Shown here: piece after piece, positions 46,545 through 57,739 of the stretch | How positions within the stretch are numbered: the stretch's first letter is position 1 | Layout: each line of letters opens with the position of its first letter | DNA from: Sialis fuliginosa | Taxonomy: Eukaryota; Arthropoda; Insecta; Megaloptera; Sialidae | Length of the DNA stretch: 64,000 nucleotides | Reading direction: 5' to 3' | NCBI GenBank assembly: GCA_961205875.1 | Contig: OY540822.1 | Location: forward strand, 994,501 to 1,058,500 | Notes under the pieces: model-generated | Told to the model about the DNA's origin: nothing | Databases searched by the model: none | Seen by the model: only the letters and a program-made list of their open reading frames with translations | Made by a program: the position numbers and the translations under genes

Positions 46545-47154
46545 GATGAGGAAATTGAGAAGGTGGTAAAATTTCGTGATGATTACACTTTCTACCCTGG
46601 ACTTGGTTATTACAAATACCACAAGAGTTCCGTCACGTGGCAGAATGCAAGAGACTTATGTGTAAATGAGGGGACCCATTTAGTTGTGATCAATTCTCAA
46701 GCCGAGGCGGATTTGGTCCTAGGGATGATAAAAATTAATTCTGCTAGTTGGATAAATGTAGGCTTCTATAAAGTGTCCACGAATAGCGAATTTGTAACTG
46801 TTTTAGGTAAATAACCAAATACAGTGAAACTTCTCAAAAACGACCAGCATTTCATGATATTTACGTTGTTTTTATTTGTAACCTAACTAGGTCAATTTTG
46901 ACAAGTTTCACTAAACATTCACTTAAAGTAGAAATAATTAAAACATTCGAAATTCTCGAAAAAATATATCAATATAAAAAAAAATATTTGGTATTGTTTT
47001 TCAGGTGGTCTGGTGAAAGATTCTGGATTTAACAAATGGATCCCAGGTACTCCCTATAATTATAAAGACTGGAACTGTGGATACATGCAGTCTCATACTG
47101 GCGTTCTTAATAATAATCACTGCTCATGGCAAAGCCCATTCATCTGTGAAAAAT
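46545..47154 (+). CDS. C-type lectin, last two exons
   Basis: This encodes a C-type lectin-like domain of the insect hemolymph lectin (immunolectin/LPS-binding) kind, normally secreted and used in pathogen recognition. The first exon here runs 46545-46806 after acceptor 'cttcaacag'; the second runs 47005-47154 after 'tgtttttcag'; the junction is phase 1 (VTVLG|GLVKDSG). Visible hallmarks are YYKYHKSSVTWQNARDLC, HLVVINSQAEA, the WINVGF core, then DWNC, HCSW and PFICEK-stop. These supply the four disulfide cysteines. The usual EPN/QPD sugar-selecting motif is replaced by the area TPYNYKD and WND is absent, so classical calcium-dependent sugar binding is doubtful. A signal-peptide exon was not found; the 7.7-kb element ends 42 bp upstream, and exon 1 may lie beyond it. 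Both exons are undamaged, so the gene may be active. Confidence 0.85.
46822..46911. mobile_element. 90-bp Tc1/mariner-type MITE in the lectin intron
   Basis: The ends CAGTGAAACTTCTCAAAA and, reversed, GTGAAACTTGTCAAAA sit between TA dinucleotides (46820-46821 and 46912-46913). This fits a very short Tc1/mariner-type (pogo-like) MITE. Confidence 0.7.
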
Positions 47155-47579
47155 AATTTTAAAATACATTTACTTAATTTTATTTTTAAAACTGTTTAAT
47201 GCATTTCTGTATTTTTACATTAAATAATAAATATATATCTTAATCTATGAATGTTGTTTAGTTACACACGCACAGACACACAGACACATATGTGTATAAA
47301 AAGATAGAAAACCTCTTTTAACATTTTTAAAAACTGATAATGTGGAAGCCCCGAATGACTACAGTAATCGAAGCTTTTGTCTTAATTATGTCCAAAAGCC
47401 ATGCACTAATGTCGTTTTGTAAATTTAGATAAATTTTCACTTTTTGTTATAATTCATTATTTGTTTCCCTGACTATATTTTTGACATTAAACTAATAAAT
47501 TACTAAGTTTACTCATCTACGTACAATTAAATTAATATTTGAACTGTTTTTTACTTTCATAGCAGCGAAGAAATTTTTT

Positions 47580-47970
47580 TCGTGTTAAATTAAAAAATAT
47601 ACCAAAGATTTGGGTAGAGGGGTAGGGGGGTCAGATTGAATAATTCATATCTCAGCTTGGCGCGATCCTACAGACTCAAACTTTTTTTTTAAATATAGCT
47701 TACATCATTAACTTTAAGACTATCAAATGCCCTAAGACCGTCGAGACCTCCTTTCCCTATTATCAACAAATTAAAATTGATAAATTAAAAAATAAGTTGT
47801 TTAGTTAATATCTCAGCTAATACCTTATTAAAGGTTTTCTGGGTTGCTGAATGAGTATTTGTTAGTTAGCAGCTATCAAATAATCGATTTTTTTTACAAA
47901 TTAACATTGTTTATATTTAGCTATATTTTTATATTTTTTGCTTAATTGAGTTTAACTGATCGACAAAAAA
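47580..47970 (-). repeat. Repeat shared with 63115-63280
   Basis: It shares, reversed, 'gatagctgctaactaa', 'cagcaacccagaaaac' and 'gctgagatattaac' with the later copy. In both places it is close to hAT sequences, so it may be part of the DUF4371-type hAT family. Confidence 0.6.
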
Positions 47971-48026
47971 TTCATCCTGGCACGATAAAACAACTTCTTC
48001 GGCCGCGGTTCAACTCTTAGGTGCAC

Positions 48027-48640
48027 TTAAAAGTCTGGAATTTTAAGTTTCTCTTCGAGTTATCTCAAAAATCTTTGCGATCACACTTCCTCTTAGTACA
48101 ATACTCCAAACTGAAAATTTAGATCTATCTGCTGCTTTGAAATTGACGGAGGATTCAAATAATCTTCTCATGGATATGCGGAAAGACGTTGAATCAGAAT
48201 TTACGGCCATTTTTAATAATGTTACAGAAATGTGTTAAGAGTTCGAAATAGATATACTTATTCCTCGTCGAACCGGAAGACAAATTCAACGCTGCAACGT
48301 TATGGCTAATACTCTAGAAGAATATTATAGAATATCTGTATTCATACCTTTTCTTGATTCTGTTATTAATCAAATTAGAGATCGTTTGCTATAACATAAA
48401 ACTATTTTGGAGAGTTTTATGTGCCTTTTGCCAAATCATTCAGGTTTTACTACAGTACAGGAAAAAAATGCTAAAACACTCCTACAAAAATATGAACGTG
48501 TTACTACCTGTGGCATTGATGAAGGAATTGGAGAACTAAAACTGTAACACATTACTAATAGTGGAAATGTACCAAAAAATGCTCATCAAGCGTTTCTAAT
48601 GTGTGCCGTAAAAATATTTCAATTGAACCAACAATATAAG
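48027..48640 (+). pseudogene. hAT transposase relic (DUF4371 type)
   Basis: One frame reads FEFLSRVISKIFAITLPLS, then LQTENLDLSAALKLTED, then EIDILIPRRTGRQIQRCN, then EEYYRISVFIPFLDSVINQI, interrupted by stops at about 48236 and 48390 and a later TAA. This is the central part of hAT transposases of the DUF4371/ZMYM1-like group. The N-terminal zinc finger and the C-terminal dimerisation region are not readable. It is dead. Confidence 0.82.
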
Positions 48641-49190
48641 GAAATAGAAGAAAAATGAACATTTTAAATAATTATTTATTTATTAACTTATAAAAATTAC
48701 ATTACATAAAACATACAAAAAACAATGTTAATAACATAGAACCACAACTTTAGAAGTTCTTGAAGGTAAAATTCCGTAAGTATTTGGACGTTCTAAAACC
48801 CAAACTAATATTAAAATATATGTCAAATTTTGTGTTGTCAAAAATCGTGTTAATTTTGATTTTAAACTTTAGATCAAAACCTTGATGATATTCGAGTTGT
48901 GGTTCTGTGTAATAACTGAAGAATAAAATTACCCCCCCCCCCCCACCCTCTCACACAACTAGGCCACTGGTCCAGAATTTCAACAGGCCCTTTCCCGCTA
49001 TGAAATCTATGACCTTTTTTGGTGATGAGCCAAAAAAACCTTGTTGAAAAAAATTCTTTGAATATGTACAACATATAAAAAATTAACTTTTTTTGTCGAT
49101 TTCACAGACCATGATCCCCTCCCCTCCCAAATTCTTATTTCACAGACAATGACCCCCCAATTGCAAATCTAGACCCGCGCCAGAAATACA
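48641..49190 (+). repeat. hAT 3' noncoding part, copy 1
   Basis: From 'ttgaaccaacaatataagg' to 'ggtccagaatttcaac' it matches 53700-54230, including the poly-C tract at 48931. It probably belongs to the hAT relic just upstream. Confidence 0.7.
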
Positions 49191-49199
49191 ATAATTAGG

Positions 49200-49639
49200 T
49201 AGATCTACAAAATTACACTAAATTTATTTATATTTTTCAATAAAGTTTTAACATAACGGTATCTGGATTAGAATAACATTTTGATGATATGGGATACTAT
49301 GGTCAGATATATACATTTCATATGAAGAAATAAAGCTACATCTATTGTATAGGTCGTTATAATCAACTTTAAATTAAATTTATAATATACGAGTATACCT
49401 GATATTTATACAAAATTTGATAATTTTCCAATTATTTTCTTCTTTAACAATTTATAACTGTCAATTTTCGCACGTTTAATTGTTCTTTTCTTTCAATTTG
49501 TATTATTATTAAACTACATTTAGTTACTTGTAATGGATATTTCGAAATATTCAAATATTACATAAAATTTCAAGTTAATACATTTCCGTAATTTATATCA
49601 AATTAACCTGGAATTTATTTTTTAATGTAAAATTTCGAA
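49200..49639. other. 3' flank of ZF gene 2, no gene
   Basis: AT-rich sequence downstream of the zinc-finger gene. Nothing else was recognised. Confidence 0.5.
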
Positions 49640-49923
49640 CTATTCTTTTTCGATCGATTGTCTAAACCATTCACTCAAAACATTATTGGGATGTGTTAAT
49701 TTATGTAAATCTAAGCATTTTTTTCGTTTACAACTATATTCACATAGGTCGCATTTAAAAGGTCGTTGATCAGAATGTGTTAATTTATGAGATTCCAAAC
49801 TACATTTTAGTTTACAACTGTATTCACATTGGTCATATTTACAAAGGGCGTTGATCAGAATGTGTTAATTTATGAGATTCCAAACTACATTTTAGTTTAC
49901 AACTGTATTCACATTGGACATAT
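49640..49923 (-). pseudogene. Cut-off C-terminal fingers and tail of ZF gene 2
   Basis: After the premature stop the finger repeats continue, with frameshifts in two of them. The last finger reads CDLCEYSCKRKKCLDLHK, followed by the tail NNVLSEWFRQSIEKE and a stop at 49640-49642. This is evidently the original protein end. Confidence 0.88.
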
Positions 49924-51090
49924 TTACAAAGGGCGTTGATCAGAATGTGTTAATTTATGAGATTCCAAACTACATTTTAGTTTACAACTGTATTCACATT
50001 GGTCGCATTTAAAAGGTCGTTGATCAGAATGTGTTAATTTATGATATTTCAAACTACATTTTAGTTTACAACTGTATTCACATTGGTCGCATTTAAAAGG
50101 TCGTTGATCAGAATGTGTTAATTTATGAGATTTCAAACTACTTTTTTGTTTACAACTGTATTCACATTGGTCGCATTTAAAAGGTCGTTGATCAGAATGT
50201 GTTAATTTATGTCTATTCAAACTACTTATTAGTTTACATCTATATTCACAATGATTACATTTAAAAGGACGTTGGTTAGAATGTTTTAATTTATGTGTAC
50301 TCAAAATTCCTATTTGTTTACAACTAAATTCACATTGGTCGCATTTAAAAGGGCGTTGATCAGAATGTGTTAATTTATGTCTACTCAAAATTCTTATTAG
50401 TTTACAACTAAATTCACATTGGTCGCATTTAAAAGGTCGTTGATCAGAATGTGTTAATTTATGATATTTCAAACTACATTTTTGTTTACAACTGTATTCA
50501 CATTGGTCGCATTTAAAAGGTCGTTGATCAGAATGTGTTAATTTATGAGCTGTCAATCTACTTATTAGTTTACATCTATATTCACAATGATTACATTTAA
50601 AAGGACGTTGGTTAGAATGTGTTGACTTATGATCATATAAACCAGATTTTAGTTTACAACTAAATTCACATTGGTCGCATTTAAAAGGTCGTTGATCAGA
50701 ATGTGTTAATTTATGATATTTCAAACTACTTTTTTGTTTACAACTGTATTCACATTGGTCGCATTTAAAAGGTCGTTGTTCAGAATGTGTTAATTTATGT
50801 CTACTCAAAATTCCTATTTGTTTACAACTAAATTCACATTGGTCGCATTTAAAAGGGCGTTGATCAGAATGTGTTAATTTATGTCTACTCAAATCTTCTG
50901 TTGTTTTACAACTGAATTCACATTGGTTACATTTAAAAGGTCGTTGGTCAGAATGTTGTATTTTATTTCCATTATTTGCATTTAAATATTCATCACTGTA
51001 TTTTGTTTCTTCGCTAATATCTTCGTTTTCTTTTGGCTCATTTTTAATGTCGGTGTCTAGCAGATTTTCTTCTTTAACTTGCAAGTCCCC
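49924..51090 (-). CDS. C2H2 zinc-finger protein, exon 2 (ZF gene 2)
   Basis: The exon starts at 51090 after the acceptor 'tgttttgcag' and joins exon 1 (53141-53242) in phase 0. An acidic stretch (GDLQVKEENLLDTDIKNEPK) is followed by 12 C2H2 fingers of 28 residues with linkers HSDQRPF; fingers read CDQCEYSC...HKLTH. The protein is presumably a nuclear DNA-binding factor with unknown targets. It is a clear paralogue of the gene at 881-2095 (same linker style, same intron position). The frame stops after SDQRPL because one finger gained a base (CCT-TTT-AAA became CCT-TTG-TAA), so the original last fingers and tail are lost. The gene lies opposite in direction to the lectin. Confidence 0.87.
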   Translation of the reverse strand, partial: GDLQVKEENLLDTDIKNEPKENEDISEETKYSDEYLNANNGNKIQHSDQRPFKCNQCEFSCKTTEDLSRHKLTHSDQRPFKCDQCEFSCKQIGILSRHKLTHSEQRPFKCDQCEYSCKQKSSLKYHKLTHSDQRPFKCDQCEFSCKLKSGLYDHKSTHSNQRPFKCNHCEYRCKLISRLTAHKLTHSDQRPFKCDQCEYSCKQKCSLKYHKLTHSDQRPFKCDQCEFSCKLIRILSRHKLTHSDQRPFKCDQCEFSCKQIGILSTHKLKHSNQRPFKCNHCEYRCKLISSLNRHKLTHSDQRPFKCDQCEYSCKQKSSLKSHKLTHSDQRPFKCDQCEYSCKLKCSLKYHKLTHSDQRPFKCDQCEYSCKLKCSLESHKLTHSDQRPL

Positions 51091-51461
51091 CTGCAAAACA
51101 ACAATGGATAAGTCGATAAAACGAGCATTTGACGATTTTACGTGAATATGAATAGAATTTTGAGATAATGTTCAAAGATACTCATTTTCAATACCTTTTA
51201 TACTTAACAAAATATCATGTTATTTATCGTTTTAGCAACCCAAATTATTTTATATTACTTTTTTACATTTTCATTCACCTTTACCTACGGTTTCTAATAT
51301 TCTGAATTCAAATTAACGTCAAAAAAATGTTTAAATCCATGTGATGGTAAAGTTACTGCACAAAAATGAAGCATTTAAATGGAAGTCTTTTGGCCATTTT
51401 AGAATATTAATTTTGATAATATCTAACTATATGTCTAAAAATAATGTATGCCATAAGGGTT

Positions 51462-52065
51462 CCGAAGTACGTACTACGTGAAATGTTTGGAACCTTTTAC
51501 AGCTGCAATTTTAAGTTAATGTTAAAATATAAAAAAGTGTCAAGTTCTACTAATTGAGATCTATATTTTGACATACCACATGCCTAGATATCAAAATAAC
51601 AAAATTCTATGACGCCCCTCCCTATAATTCCAAAATTTAAAATTATAATGTTGATTTTAGTATTTGTCGTTGGTAGTCTCACCAAAGCCTCGTTACCAAA
51701 TTTTTTTCAGATTTTTTGAGCCAGTAGTTACAGAGTTAGAGGGCTGGGGGGGGGGGGGGGGGGGTACAAAATAAAACACTGCTTTTAGCCCCCTACCGGC
51801 GCCATTTTTGAGTTAGAAAAAAAATAAAAAATATGGTCATGTTCTACAAATTGAGATGTACATTTTGACATACCACACGTCTTGGTATATAATTTTTTTG
51901 TTTTTTTGGATTTGCTTTAAAGCCCCCTACAGGCACAATTTTTGATTTAGAAAAAAAAATAGAAAAAGAGTCACATTCCGCTTGTTTGGTTATACATTTT
52001 AACTTGCCACATGCCTTTGTATAAAAAAAAAATATTTTTTTTACCTAGCTTTAGCTCCTTATTGC

Positions 52066-52096
<31 letters not shown>

Positions 52097-52262
52097 TTAT
52101 TTATTCAATAAATTTGTACATATTTTACTAGAGGGTGTCATTTTACATGTTCAGTAAAAATTTCAAGTTTCTAGCTTATATAGTTTACGAGCTATTTAGC
52201 TTTGAGTGAAAAAGACGGACGGACGACAAAGAGAGATTAATAGGGTTTCTTCGGAACCCTAA
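51462..52262 (-). repeat. 'tttttagggttcc' repeat, uninterrupted copy in the ZF gene 2 intron
   Basis: It ends at 52262 with 'cggaaccctaaaaa' and carries a second end 'aagggttccgaa' at 51458. It contains two runs of pure G or C (51748-51764 and 52065-52090). It matches 34515-35065 plus 36453-36640, and so gives the empty site for the palindrome there. Confidence 0.8.
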
Positions 52263-52439
52263 AAATAAGTCAAACAGTTTTGTTTTTAAAATGCATCTAA
52301 ATTCTAAATTAAATTTATTTATATAATAAAAAGAAAATTTATTTTAATACAATTGTTTTGGAACTGCTGTCTTTTCTTTACATTCGCGCATGCGCGTAAC
52401 ATGTCAAACATTTCATTACCAATCAATACATAACCTTAT

Positions 52440-53082
52440 CATGAGAGTAGCCAGGGTGGGGCAGGGGGGAGGGTGCCAAAATAGCAACGTAGAGTACATT
52501 TTTGTAGAGGATTATGTCTTCAAAAAGATATGCACATACATATAAATTTAATTGATTGAAAAAAATGTGGCGAAAATAAAAGAAGAAATGAAAAAAAGAA
52601 TGACTTTTCATTGTTACTTTTTGCGCACCTATCTAGAGATATAATAAATAATGAAAATGTTAATTTTTTCATTGCTCTTTTGCAATTCCTCGATAATAAT
52701 CAAGAACACACCAAAAAATTAATTTATTAAGCTAATGAAAATCACGGATTTTCACGAGCCAAAGTTCCAAGTTGCAACGAAACGATAGAATTAAATTTAA
52801 GAAAAAAAGGATTTACCAAATGTTTACATTAATGGCCATTTATCAGAGCCGTTCTTACACATTTCGAGGTCCCAGAAGCAAAAAATTTGAGGCCCATTGA
52901 AAATATTTTTATTAAAAAATTTTTTTATAAAACTTTTAGGTAAGGTTACCATAATAATGTGAGAGATTTTTTTGCTCACCCCTCTCTCATTACCTCGGGG
53001 TCCTAGGCAAAACACACCGACCAATCGGTTTCAAAAAAAAAATTTTTGCCCCTCCCTGAACAAAATCCTGGCTACGCCCATG
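52440..53082. mobile_element. hAT MITE in the ZF gene 2 intron
   Basis: This 643-bp element has a perfect 8-bp duplication, AACCTTAT (52432-52439 and 53083-53090). The ends are CATGAGAGTAGCCAGGG and, reversed, CATGGGCGTAGCCAGGA. No transposase. It does not disturb the nearby splice donor. Confidence 0.93.
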
Positions 53083-53140
53083 AACCTTATTATAGTAATA
53101 TTACTCTGATTATTCAATATTGAACACTGTATTTAATTAC

Positions 53141-53242
53141 CTGGTATTCTTGCTTGTAATATATTTGAAATTCATCATAAATTTCAACTTCTTGAAGAAG
53201 ATCGCTTTCTTCTTGTATATCTTCTTGTTTCACATGAATCAT
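53141..53242 (-). CDS. C2H2 zinc-finger protein, exon 1 (ZF gene 2)
   Basis: The start codon is at 53240-53242. The 34 codons begin MIHVKQEDIQEESDLLQEVE and end KQEYQ at a donor CAG|gtaatt (53141|53140). The acidic, Lys/Glu-rich character and exact phase match exon 2. The intron (51091-53140, 2,050 bp) carries two repeats. The upstream 200 bp (53243-53440) should hold the 5' untranslated region and promoter; no clear TATA box was identified. Confidence 0.85.
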
Positions 53243-53449
53243 TTTTGTACACTTTCAAGTAAAATCTTACAATATATAAATTATTTAAGTAAAACTGCAA
53301 CTCTGGACTTCATAATCCAAATAATATTAGAAATAATACATAGTGTTAACAAACAATCAACGTTTAGAGTACAGCGGAAACTGATGTATTGTAGTTCACT
53401 GATCACTCGCTAGTCGCTAGTTACCAATGGTGGACATCTGCTACAAACC

Positions 53450-53700
53450 AGTGGTTCTCAACCGCGACACAATCGCTTCATAGTGTTGAAAACTACTCAC
53501 AAAATTAATCTAATTTTTTAATTTAATTATAAAAAAATTTCATTCTTCTGGTTATGTTTATGTATATTTTGTACAATTTTGGGTCTTTCCGTAATATTCT
53601 AAAATTTATTAAATATAACATTATAAACTCAACTTTTTTAATGGTCCCATTTTTATAAGTATAAGGTTTTTACTTAACTAATATATTTCCAAAGTAATAA
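53450..53700 (+). repeat. hAT-like terminus 'CAGTGGTTCTCAACCG'
   Basis: A hAT-like end next to the ZF gene 2 promoter side. It may be the 5' end of the element whose 3' part is at 53700-54230. Confidence 0.5.
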
Positions 53701-54250
53701 CAATTGAACCAACAATATAAGGATAGAAAACATTTTTACAATTTAAGTTATATATTATTTATTTATAAATACATAAACATTACATTTATTACAAAACACC
53801 CAATATAGTTTAAAAAACAATCTTAATAACATAGAACCACAACTTTAAAAGTTCTTGAACGTAAAGTTCCGCATGTATTTGGACGTTCTAAAACCCAAAC
53901 TAATATTTAAATATAAGTCAAATTTTGATGTTCCACGTTGTCAAAAATCGTGATATAAATTTTAATTTTAAACTTTAGACCAAAACTTTGATATGATATT
54001 CGAAACAGCTGGTCCTGGCAGCGGGTACTAGAAAATTAATTTGTGGTTCTGTGTAATAATTGTAGAATTAAATTACCCCCCCCCCCCTCCCCCCACACAC
54101 AACCGGGCCACTGGTCCAGGATTTTCAACGGGCCCTCTCCCGCTATGAAATCTATGACTTTTTTTGGTGATGAGCCAAAACAAGTTTGCTAAAAAAATTC
54201 TTTGAATATGCACAACGAAAATCACAAAATATATAAGGCATAACAATTAA
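53700..54250 (+). repeat. hAT 3' noncoding part, copy 2
   Basis: It matches 48641-49190 ('ccaacaatataagg', 'acatagaaccacaacttt', 'gtatttggacgttctaaaac', poly-C at 54077). Confidence 0.7.
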
Positions 54251-54347
54251 AAAAAATTGCCCTTTAAAACCAAAAAAAAAAAAACTGCTTTGGTCTAGCG
54301 CATTGGACCCGGTGTTACATATATGTTCAATTAAAGATGTACAGTCT

Positions 54348-54693
54348 GAGTCAAAAATATTGTAAATCTAGATGCAATGAACGATCAAAATCAAATTATG
54401 AATTATTCACTTTAAATGCTTATAAGAAAGTCAAATTGGTTTATATACTACATAAACTATATTAATACATTTGTTTAAAAGCATATTTCCCATTATTGAC
54501 TGTTATTTTAGAATTTTAGCCAAAAAATTAATATTTGTGTTGATAATACGAAAAAATTTTATTTTGAATTCATCTGTCAGCTATAAAAACAAAAGAAGTA
54601 TTTTATTGTTATAAATGACATAAATTAAAATATTTTTAAATAACACTATTTAGAACATATGTGGAACATACAAATGTAATGAAAATAAAAATA
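54348..54693 (+). repeat. Tc1/mariner-like noncoding repeat, copy 2 (interrupted)
   Basis: It starts at a TA with CAGTCTGAGTCAAAAATATTG and matches 9038-9390 for about 340 bp. It is interrupted at TA 54692-54693 by the palindromic element that follows. Confidence 0.75.
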
Positions 54694-57600
54694 CATTCAC
54701 GGAAAAAATTAAAGGACCACTTTTATTTTTCGAAAAAATTGCTCATTTTCAAAGTAATGCCGATAGGTCAAATATGATCGTTTTTTTACTTATAGAATAT
54801 GAAAATTAAAGGAAATTTTATTATCTTTTCGAATTTAGGGGTATTTTTGTGTTATTAAACTTATTTTTGTGACCAAATCGTGGTTTAATAAAAAATAAAA
54901 AAAATTTTTTTTTTTGCAATTTTGAAAGATGCCCACGGGGATGTTCAATTTTTTTTCTAAATTTTTTCCGCTTTAAAACTCTTTTTCAAATTTGTTTTAT
55001 AATTTTTTGGTGTCGTGATATTCGAGTTTGAATGAAAAAAGTACCAAAAAGATTTAAATGACCATAAATAGCCTAATGTTGGTCGCACAGAAAATAAAAA
55101 AAAATAATATTAAAGCTTAAATAATCACCTATTGTCTAGTAGCATTTAAAAAAAAAATATTTTAACTTAACCCTTCAAATACGAATTCGAATTTAAATAA
55201 CCCTGTAAAAATAACCTTTTTTTAATCATAGACCTAATGTTTAAAATGTATCCAGAAATTAAGTTCTATCAAATAATATGAAAATTATACTTATTACCTT
55301 CTATGTGAACAAAGATTTCAGTAGAAATCTTTTAATTTGGCTGAGAAATTGCATTTTGAATTTTTTGTATACGTTTAGGACTTGACCATACTTTATATAA
55401 AAAGTTTTTCTTTGGGGTTTTTTTTTTCGAAAAACAATCAATTTTTGAGAAAAATTGAGAGAGGGAAAAAGTTTTTCTTTCTTGTTAAAGAATATTTATA
55501 ATTTTTTTCAGATGTTTTATATCAATATTGTGGGATCAAGTTTATTTTTAATAAGGTACTTTTTCATTCAAACTTGAATATTTCGGCATCAAAAAATGTG
55601 ACAATCATTTTTTAAGAAGCATTTTAAAGCTGAGAAAATTTACTAAATGATGAATATCATGGAATTTAAAAAAAAATCGTACATCCCCGTGTGAAACTTC
55701 CATTATTGCAAAAAATTTCAATTTTTAGTCATGAAAAAACGTTCAACAAAGTACATATGAAAGACTATTGATTTCGACAGTTAAATTAATTTTCATTGAA
55801 TTTTCACCGCTTATTCGTTCAAAGTAACTGAATTTTTTTTTGTCCACACGTAGTTGACTAAAAAAAATTAATTATTTATTTGCAGTTATAGAAATTTCAC
55901 ACTGGGATGTATGATTTTTTTTTCAATTCTATGATATTCATCATTCAGTAAATTTTCTCAGCTTCAAAATGCTTTTTAAAAAATGTTTGTCACATTTTTT
56001 GATACCGAGATATTCAAGTTTGAATGAAAAAGTACCCTATTAAAAATAAACTTGATCCCACAATATTGATATAAAACATCTGAAAAAAATGATGAATATT
56101 CTTTAACAAGAAAGAAAAACTTTCTCCCTCTTACAATTTTTCTCAAAAATTGATTTTTTTTCGAAAAAAATCCCAAAGAAAAACTTGTTATAAAAGTACG
56201 GTCAAATCCTAAACGTCTAATTTTCATATTCTTTGATAGAACTTAATTTCTGGATACATTTTAAACATTAGATCTATGATTAAATAAGGTTATTTTTACA
56301 GGATTATTTAAATTCGAACATTGTTTTGTTTTTCGTATTTGAAGGATTAAGTTACAATTAAACACTTTTTAAATTCTACTAGATAATAGGTGATTATTTA
56401 AGCTATAATATTCTTTTTTTTCTTTTCTGTGCGACCAACATTAGGCCCTTTATGGTCGTTTAAAACTTTTTGGTACTTTTTTCATTCAAACTCAAATATC
56501 GCGACACCAAAAAATTATAAAACAAATTTGAATAAGCGATTTAAAGCTGAAAAAATTTCCTACAAAACGGTTGCCTTGAAATTTTAGAAAAAAAATTTAA
56601 CATCGCCGTGGGTAACTATCAAAATTGCAAAAAAAAATTCATTTTTTTATTTTTTATTAAACCGCGATTTTGTCACAAAAATAAGTTTAAAAACACAAAA
56701 ATACCCCCAAATTCGAAAAGATGATATAATTTCCTTCCATTTTCATATCCTATAAGTAAAATAAAACGGCAAAGTGCGTGTTGGGCACGCACATGATAGG
56801 TTTCTGTAGTCATTACGATTTATAAACAAGAATTATTTCAACGGACGCTCTGATAACGCATTTAAAAGCAAATATATCGTGACTGAAGGGTTAAAATCAA
56901 AAGGTCATATAACATTTTTTGTTGAATTTTAGGAGACCTATCTAAAGATACCCCACTCAATGGGGTAAGTGAAAAAAAATTTGAGAACAATTTTCAGTCT
57001 ATGGGAGGGGGTCCAAAATAATTTTGACAGTGTTCGTTATAATTTTCAGTGAAAGTACTAATTCAAAGCTACATTCTGAATTTTTTTCAGATTTTTTAAA
57101 TTGATAGTTTAGAAATTAAGGGGAGGAGGACGCTCTGATAACGACATTTAAATGCAAATATATCGTGACTGAAGGGTTAAAATCAAAAGATCATTTAACA
57201 TTTTTTGTTGCATTTTAGGAGACCTATCCAATGACATCACATTCAATGGGATATGTGAAAAAAAAAATGTGAGTTCATTTTTCAGTCTATGGGAGGGGGG
57301 TCCAAAATAATTTTGACAGTGTTCGTTATAATTTTCAGTGAAAGTACTAATTAAAGGCTACATTCATGAATTTTTTCAGATTTATTAAATTGATAGTTTA
57401 GAAATTAGGGTGGGGGGGACGCTTTTATCACGACTTTGAACGCAAATATATCGTTACTAAAGGGTTAAAATCAAAATGTCATATTGCATTGTTTATTGCA
57501 TTTTAGGAGACCTATCTAAAGACTCCCCACATAATGGATTAAGTGAAATTTTTTTTTGAAAATACTTTTCAGTCTATAGAAAGGGGGTCCAAAAAAAATG

Positions 57601-57730
57601 GCGAAACTATAAGGTTTCCTAGTTTTCTACGGAAACCTAAAAAGGATCATATTTGACCTATCGGCATTACTTAGAAAATGAGCAATTTTTTCGAAAAATA
57701 AAAGTGGTCCTTTAATTTTTTCCGTGAGTG
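54694..57730. mobile_element. Tc1/mariner-type palindromic element 1
   Basis: The ends CATTCACGGAAAAAATTAAAG and, reversed, CACTCACGGAAAAAATTAAAG are flanked by TA on both sides (54692-54693, 57731-57732), as for Tc1/mariner. The arms of about 1 kb (54694-about 55690; about 55905-56763 plus 57641-57730) are inverted copies. The centre is about 200 bp. The right arm is interrupted by the element at 56764-57640. No transposase. Confidence 0.87.
56764..57640 (-). repeat. Tandem-unit element (family of 6106) inserted in a palindrome arm
   Basis: Reversed, it reads from 'ggtttccgtagaaaactagg' (57640) through three units of about 290 bp to 'tcgtaatgactacag' (about 56800). The left arm of the host palindrome shows the uninterrupted sequence (54770-54800), which proves the insertion. 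Confidence 0.85.
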
Positions 57731-57739
57731 TATAATCAC

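Noticed and set aside
55976..56227. Phe/Lys-rich open frame in the Tc1-type palindrome
   Set aside because: It is low-complexity AT sequence present in inverted copies, with no transposase motif.
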